A DNA stretch of 64,000 nt from Castor canadensis (taxonomy: Eukaryota; Chordata; Mammalia; Rodentia; Castoridae): contig NC_133398.1 in the NCBI RefSeq assembly GCF_047511655.1, positions 40,181,638 through 40,245,637 on the forward strand. Direction: 5' to 3'. The notes under the pieces were generated by a model. The model was not told where the DNA came from, searched no databases, and saw only the letters and a program-made list of their open reading frames with translations. The translations under genes were made by a program, and so were the position numbers. Numbering within the stretch: the stretch's first letter is position 1; each line of letters starts with the position of its first letter. Positions 58,651 through 64,000 of this stretch are shown here, in pieces.

Positions 58651-59006
58651 AAATCAGAGTAGCCTTATATATCTTGTAAAGAAATTGAATTCATTATAAG
58701 GAATCTCCAAACAAAACTTGCCAGCCCAAATGGTTTTATTGGTAAATTCTGTTAAATATTTAAGGGAGAAATGATACAAATCTTAAACAAATTGTTGTTT
58801 TATGATGCAAGCATAAATAACATGAAAACTTGACAAAGGCATTATAAGAAAATTGCAGGTCAATAATCCTTATGAGCACGGATGGAAAAAAATTGTGAAA
58901 GTACTAGTAGAGTGAATGCAGAAATATATGAAAAGGATGATGCATCATGACCAAGATGAACTTATCCCAGGAATGCTAAGTTGGTTTAACATTCAAAAAT
59001 CAATTA

Positions 59007-59095
59007 AAGGTGGAGCTGGTGTGTGGCTCAAGTGGTAGAGTGCCTGCTTAGCAACCTCAGTGCCCTGACTTCAACACCCCCATCACTGCCAAATT
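59007..59095 (+). repeat. ID-like SINE
   Basis: 'ctggtgtgtggctcaagtgg' and 'tagagtgcctgcttagcaac', nested in the old L1. Confidence 0.85.
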
Positions 59096-59117
59096 TTTTT
59101 TTTTAAATCAGTTAAAT

Positions 59118-59225
59118 CAAGAGCTGGAGTAGCTCAAATGGTAACATACCTGTCCAGCAAGTGTGAGGCCCTGAATTGAAACCCCAGTGCTGAAAAAAAC
59201 AAAAATAACAACAACAAAAAAAATT
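59118..59225 (+). repeat. ID-like SINE
   Basis: 'agctggagtagctcaaatgg' and 'gaggccctgaattgaaaccc', then an A-rich tail. Second of a head-to-tail pair with the element at 59007. Confidence 0.8.
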
Positions 59226-59469
59226 AAAAACCTACAAAGAACAATACAAAAAATAGTCAATAAAATTTAATATATTATTAGCAGAATGTATGATCACCTC
59301 AATAGACATGGAACATTTTTTGAAAAATTCAACACCCATTCATGACAAAGACTCTTAACAAATCAGAAATAAAAGTGAACTTCATTAACCTGATAAAGGG
59401 CATCTCAGATAAACCTAGAAATGTCAGCATAATTAATGTGAAATGTTGATCATTCTACTGAAATCCTTT

Positions 59470-59575
59470 TTGTTGTTGTCGTTGAGTTGGTTGTTTTTGT
59501 GGTATTGGGATTCAACCCAGCATCATCTTGAGCATGTCACGCAAGTGCTCTGCTACTTGAGCTACTTCCCTACCC
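59470..59575 (-). repeat. ID-like SINE
   Basis: 'tgtggtattgggattcaacc' and 'gcaagtgctctgctacttga' in reverse. Confidence 0.8.
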
Positions 59576-59728
59576 TCAAAAGACTCACCTTATGCATATC
59601 TCTTAATTAATAATGATAAAGTCTGATTTTTAAATGAAGATGTCTCCTCCTAGATGTCAGAGTGGTACTTAAACTTATCATTGGAAATGAAGTTTGTTCT
59701 CAGACATTATTTTATTAGCTCCCTAAAC

Positions 59729-59818
59729 TGTGTGTGTGTGTGTGTGGTATTGGGGATTGAATCCAGGGCCTCACACTGGCTAGGCAGCTCTCTACCAAGC
59801 AAGCTTTTCCCCCCACCT
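59729..59818 (-). repeat. ID-like SINE with (TG)n flank
   Basis: A short (gt)n run, then 'ggtattggggattgaatcca' and 'gggcctcacactggctaggc'. Confidence 0.8.
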
Positions 59819-60380
59819 CCCATTGAGATTCATGAGAAGAGAGTCAACTCACCACTTTTATTTAACTTTCTGTTGGAGGCCGTAAGTAGTGCAATAAGGA
59901 AAGGAAATGATATAAAATGCACTAAAATTGGGAATGAAGTAAAATTATAAGAAGTGAAAATATAAGGAAATAAAATAAAAGTTATAAAGATATGGAAGGA
60001 AGAAGTAAAATGGCATTCACAAATGTCCACTATTGTTTGTACCAGAAAAATTTAAGGGATGTACAGAATGATTACTAGAACTAATTAGTAAATCTGGGAA
60101 TGTTGCCTGATATAAGGCCAAGAAACAAAAATCATTTGCATTTTTATATAGTAGCAACAATTTGAAATTGAAATTTAATATTTCTCTATTTTTAGCATAT
60201 ATTAAATTGTACAAAATAATGGGTTTCACTATGACATTTTCATACGTGTATATAATGTACTTTGATCATATTTCCCCTCATGGTCCTCTCTTGTCTCTTC
60301 TCCCCTCTTTTGAAAATGAAAAATTGAAAAGTCTATTTACAGTAACACTAGAGCACATAAAATACTTAAGAATAAATTGA

Positions 60381-60600
60381 ACCAGGTGCTGGTGGCTCAC
60401 CCTGTAATCCTAGCTATTCAGGAGGACTAGATCAGGAGGATAGAGATTCAAAGCCAGGAAATAGTTTGTGAGACCCTATCTTGAAAAAACCCATCACAAA
60501 AAAGGGCTGGTGGAGTGGCTCATGTGGTAGAGCGCCTGCCTATCCAGCAAGTATGAGGCCCTAAGTTCAAATCCCAGTATCACTAGGAAAAAAAAAAGAG
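60381..60600 (+). repeat. Composite B1-like + ID-like SINE
   Basis: 'ccaggtgctggtggctcacc', 'ctgtaatcctagctattcag' and then 'ggtggagtggctcatgtggt'; among the best-preserved copies, with an A tail. Confidence 0.9.
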
Positions 60601-61314
60601 CAAATTGAATATAATACATATAATCTCTGTATTCTGGAAACTATAAAGTATCATTGAGAGAAATTAGAGAACTAAGTAAATGGAAGGGGTACAATGTTCA
60701 TGAACTAGAAGACTCAATATTGTCAGTCCTCCCTGAGTTCATCTGTAGGTTCAATGCAATTCTGATCAAATTCCCAATAGGTTTTTTTAATTGAAATGTT
60801 AATTTGTATTTCATATGGATATGTAAAAAACCTGGCTATTGGAATAGCCAATGCAATATTTACAATGAGAAATGAATCTGGAGGACTCAGTCATTCCTTA
60901 TGTCAAGACTTACTTGAAATCTTCAGTAACCAAAAAAAGTGGCATCGTTGCAAATAGGAGATATAATGAGGTAGAGACCTCAGCGGTGGATCTGCACACA
61001 TGCAGTCAACTGAGTTTTTGACAAGGCTGTTCAGTGGGGGAAGGAAAAATTTTCAATAAATGGTGACAGTACAATTATAAGTATGGAAAAAATGAACTTA
61101 GGCTCCTGTGTCACACCACAGCAAAATTAATCTGCCATAGTCATAGACCTAAAAGCTAAAAATACAAACTCTTAAAAAAAACACGGAATACCTTCATGAC
61201 CTTGAGGTAGGCAAAGATTTATGAAAGGGCACACAAAAAGCAATAAACAAGAAAAAACATAAATTGGATTTCCTCAATATAAACTTCTCATTAAAAGTTT
61301 GTTGTTTGCTTTGT

Positions 61315-61380
61315 TTTCTTGGTTTTTGGAACTGGGGGCTCAGGCAAGTGATCTACCACTTAAGCCCCGCTCCCAGCCCT
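61315..61380 (-). repeat. Partial ID-like SINE
   Basis: 'ggtttttggaactgggggct' and 'gatctaccacttaagccccg' in reverse, shortened. Confidence 0.7.
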
Positions 61381-61680
61381 AAAAGCTGGTTTTTAAAAAA
61401 TGGTAAGCCACAGAGGATATTTTGAATACTTATATTTGACGATTTTGCATCCAGAATAACTCCTGTAATTCAACGAAAACAAAGCAAACAACAGCAACAG
61501 CACGCACACAAAACCCTCCCAGCAAAAGCCACTAGCGGATGCCTCACAAAAGAAGTTACACGAATGGCCACTGAGAACACGTAAATGTGCCGAACACCGC
61601 TAGCTACATTAATTAAAATTAAAACCACAGTCGTATTTCACACGACTAAGACAGAATGTAACATAAATAAATAAATAAAT

Positions 61681-62045
61681 ACTAAAGGACCAGTGTGTGT
61701 CCAGGGGCTGTGGGAATGGAAATTGGTAGGGCGGGTTTGCAGAGCAGGTAAAACACAGGGTCACCCTAGGACCTGGCGCATGGGGAGACGTGATGACAGC
61801 TGCATACGCTTCTCAAGATTCTTTGAGTTGCACACTTACACTGCGCGCCTTGGACTGTGTCTAAACTTGCCCGTTATAAATGCAAACTTAAAAAGATGAA
61901 ATACAGGCAGTTCGCAGGGGGGCAGGTGGGTCACCCTGGGCCAGGAAAGGAAACTGCGCTGCGCTGGGAGGTGCGGCGCCCCCTGCCCGGCCCGGCCTGG
62001 GCATCTATGATCACTTAGATGCATAGATCACTATGCATCTGTTAA
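61681..62045. other. Locally GC-rich intergenic DNA
   Basis: GC content rises, with some CpG, at 61740-62005 ('gcggcgccccctgcccggcc'). I see no splice-linked coding exon. RIGI/DDX58, expected next by synteny, does not show its first coding exon here. Confidence 0.5.
62017..62040. repeat. Perfect 10-bp-stem inverted repeat
   Basis: AGATGCATAG, loop ATCA, then CTATGCATCT. The words 'tgatcac' and 'agatcac' nearby add direct repeats of the loop region. Confidence 0.9.
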
Positions 62046-62079
62046 ATTAGGAGCTGAGGAATTCCAGGTGAGCACAGTG

Positions 62080-63100
62080 GCAATGGTTCCTGCTAACAAA
62101 TTTAGACTGTCTGTGGGAGGGCAAGATAGCTAGGATAGCCACCTAGTGTCAAGGGGACAGGCAGAACTTCCAAGATAGGTGGCATTTGAACTGAGGTCCA
62201 AGACAGGAGAGTCAGTTGGAGGGAGACAAGCCATGCAGGCTCATGGTACAAAGGTCCAAGGTGAAAGGTAAACAGCAGGTCCAGGAATCCAGAGAATATC
62301 ACTGTGGTTTAAGTGTGAAGGGGAGGTAGGATTTAAGAGGAATGAGACTTGACAGACAGCCAGAAGTGGGGAATGTCAAGTTTGGGACTTTATCCACTGA
62401 ATAGATAAGGTGGGGAGGTGAAATTATTTTTTTGGTTGCAGAAAAACGACTGGCTACAGTTTGAGGAATTGGTTAGGTAGAAGACTGGGAGAATGGGGAC
62501 TGGCACATTAAAAAATTCCTAGACAATGGAGTGGCAAAACTGGAGGCAGAAAGCTTGGTGTGGTGGTGCACATACATAATCCCAGCCCTTGGGAGGCTGA
62601 AAGAGGAGGCTCTCAAGTTTGAAGCCAGCCTGGGCTACACAATGAGACTTCAGGATACATTAAAAAAGTATAATTAGTAGTACTCAGGTGAGCAAGGGAG
62701 GGGAGGGCAGGTGGAGAATGGCTCTGAGATAGGAAGTATTGGAGGGATAGGTTTGCAGGGGAGGATGAGGGTTCATGTTTGGGTATGCTGAGACTGTGTG
62801 GTCTGCAGGCATCCAGGAAGAGATATCAGATTATTGGCTGCATGAGGTCTGGGGCTCAGAATAAAAGATCCTACCTGAAGCAAAGAATGGGTGAGGTTGC
62901 CCATTGGAGGGTGAGTAGAAAGAGCCTGGAACAGAATCCTGAGAAATTCAGTCATTGATGAGATGAGCAAAGGAAGAAAGAGCTGGGGAAGCTTGGCCCT
63001 CTGCGTTTACAAGGAAGCATCATGACAACCAAGGGAGAGTAAAAGTGGATCACTGCATTGAGTTATAAGAGCTTAAGCAACATCAGAGCTAAATCAAAAC
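62080..63100. repeat. Ancient interspersed repeat, family uncertain
   Basis: Text such as 'gacagccagaagtggggaat', 'ggcatccaggaagagatatc' and 'gaatcctgagaaattcagtc' follows a common old mammalian repeat pattern similar to 28440-28870. It is interrupted by the B1 at 62550. Confidence 0.45.
62550..62655 (+). repeat. B1-type SINE
   Basis: 'cttggtgtggtggtgcacat' and 'gccagcctgggctacacaat'. Confidence 0.85.
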
Positions 63101-63228
63101 AAAACAAAACAAAACAACCCTTCCCCCCCTTTGATTGTGGCATTGTAGACCTTGGGGCCACTCATAGGAGTAGTTTCTGTGGAAAGGTAGTGGGGTGAAG
63201 GTATAAGATGGTGGGGAAACTGAGGGGA

Positions 63229-63572
63229 CTGGGCATGGTGGCTTTACAGCTATAATCCCATCTCCTCAGAAGGTAGAGGTGAAAAGGATTAAGGTTTGAG
63301 GCCAGCCCATACAAAAAAGTTAGCAATACCCCCATCTCAACAAACAAGCTGGGTGTGGTGGTACACAACTGTAATAGCCGTCCTGGAGGTGTAGATAGGA
63401 GGATTGTCATAGGGGCTGGCTTAGGCAAAAGCACAAGATCCTATCTGAAAAATTAATAAAGCAGAAAGGGCTAGGAGTGTGGCTTAAGTGAAAGAGCACC
63501 TGCCTAGCAAGCACAAAACCCTGAAATCAAGCCCAAACTCTAGTATGCAAAAAAAAAAAAAAAAAAAAAAGG
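63229..63572 (+). repeat. Two B1-like units + ID-like unit
   Basis: A first B1-like unit ('gcatggtggctttacagcta'), a second ('gctgggtgtggtggtacaca') and an ID-like unit ('gtgtggcttaagtgaaagag') follow each other in one orientation and end in about 22 A. This could be a trimeric SINE or a B1 next to a composite element. Confidence 0.75.
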
Positions 63573-63944
63573 AAACCGAGGCACTGAGGAATAAATAGAA
63601 GGCAAGGCAGGGGAGAAAGTAAATGTGGGCAGTTGTTTTGAAAACAAGAGGGCAAGATGACCGTGGAAACAGTGCTTTCTAGCATGCTCACAAAATCCAG
63701 GCCACACAGTTTGGGTACAATGTGGATTCCAAGGAAGAAGATAACAAAAGAAGAGTGAAAATAAATAGGAAAACATTTATGTCTCTAAAAAACAAGCAGC
63801 ATGTTTTATACGAGTTTATTGAGAAGGGACTCATGTCTCTACATACACTGGTCGGACTTTCAAACATCTGAGGTGAAGTGGTAACAAAAGCATTCCAGAA
63901 AAACAAAACAAATAAGGTGGCTGAGGTTTCTGTCTCGGCTCTTG

Positions 63945-64000
63945 TTTTTTTTTGGCAGCACTGGGATTTAAACTCACACCACCAGCTCTAGACAAGATCT
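63945..64000 (-). repeat. Partial SINE at window end
   Basis: Poly-T followed by 'ggcagcactgggatttaaac' is the start of an ID-like unit in reverse, cut by the window edge. Confidence 0.7.

Larger units (their letters stand above)
58651..61650 (+). mobile_element. Old L1 ORF2 DNA broken up by later SINEs
   Basis: ORF2-like text includes 'ccaagatgaacttatcccag', 'gtttaacattcaaaaatcaa', 'catgacaaagactcttaac' and, after several SINEs, 'aatgcaattctgatcaaatt' and 'agcaataaacaagaaaaaac'. The order is that of L1 reverse transcriptase toward the 3' end. Full of stops. The SINEs inside are younger. Confidence 0.7.

Noticed and set aside
61681-64000. First exon of RIGI/DDX58, expected next by synteny
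   Set aside because: No coding text resembling its CARD-containing N-terminus is present; the gene must begin beyond the window.
1-64000. CRISPR arrays, operons, prophage or other prokaryotic systems
   Set aside because: The window is mammalian, with introns, SINEs, L1s and CpG islands; no regularly spaced repeats or bacterial gene arrangements occur.

Overview
This is mammalian nuclear DNA, almost certainly from a rodent. Three genes, read exon by exon, form the block known from human chromosome 9p21: NDUFB6 (+ strand, four coding exons, 19562-32663), SMIM27/TOPORS-AS1 (- strand, two coding exons, 34970-35447) and TOPORS (+ strand, exon 1 near 36.8-37.0 kb, main coding exon 42209-45133). 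The order matches human, inverted; the next human gene in this direction, RIGI/DDX58, is not seen. The SINEs (a 7SL/B1-like half joined to an ID-like tRNA half, plus single ID-like units) and a young L1 family point to a castorimorph rodent such as a beaver. The species call is inference; the genes are firm.

Layout. 1-16 kb: intergenic DNA with SINEs, old L1 fragments, a 48-bp L1 insertion and no gene. 16.3-19.06 kb: remains of a class I (gammaretrovirus-like) endogenous retrovirus with a decayed integrase tail, broken env and two sense-oriented LTR copies in a row. A 3'-truncated 5S rRNA pseudogene with a direct repeat on each side lies just upstream. The second LTR ends about 500 bp before the NDUFB6 start codon. 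19.3-32.8 kb: NDUFB6, with an NRF1 palindrome and a CRE-like site at its promoter. 32.87-34.49 kb: a young 5'-truncated L1 between the convergent 3' ends of NDUFB6 and SMIM27. 35.0-37.3 kb: a CpG island serving SMIM27 and TOPORS divergently. 37.0-42.2 kb: TOPORS intron 1. 45.1-64 kb: TOPORS 3' UTR, then repeat-rich intergenic DNA with old L1 and L2, many SINEs and a second young L1 tail.

Functions. NDUFB6 is an accessory subunit of respiratory complex I. SMIM27 is a 55-residue single-pass membrane protein of unknown function. TOPORS is a RING ubiquitin ligase and SUMO ligase of the nucleus and centrosome/cilium base. They are neighbours, not a pathway, though NDUFB6 and TOPORS share an 11-bp CRE-containing word at their 5' ends.

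Most unusual points: the expected TOPORS exon-1 start codon reads CAG while the rest of that coding frame is intact; one LTR seems inserted in the env tail of a related provirus; and a truncated 5S rRNA copy carries a target-site-like duplication. I see no undescribed multigene system.
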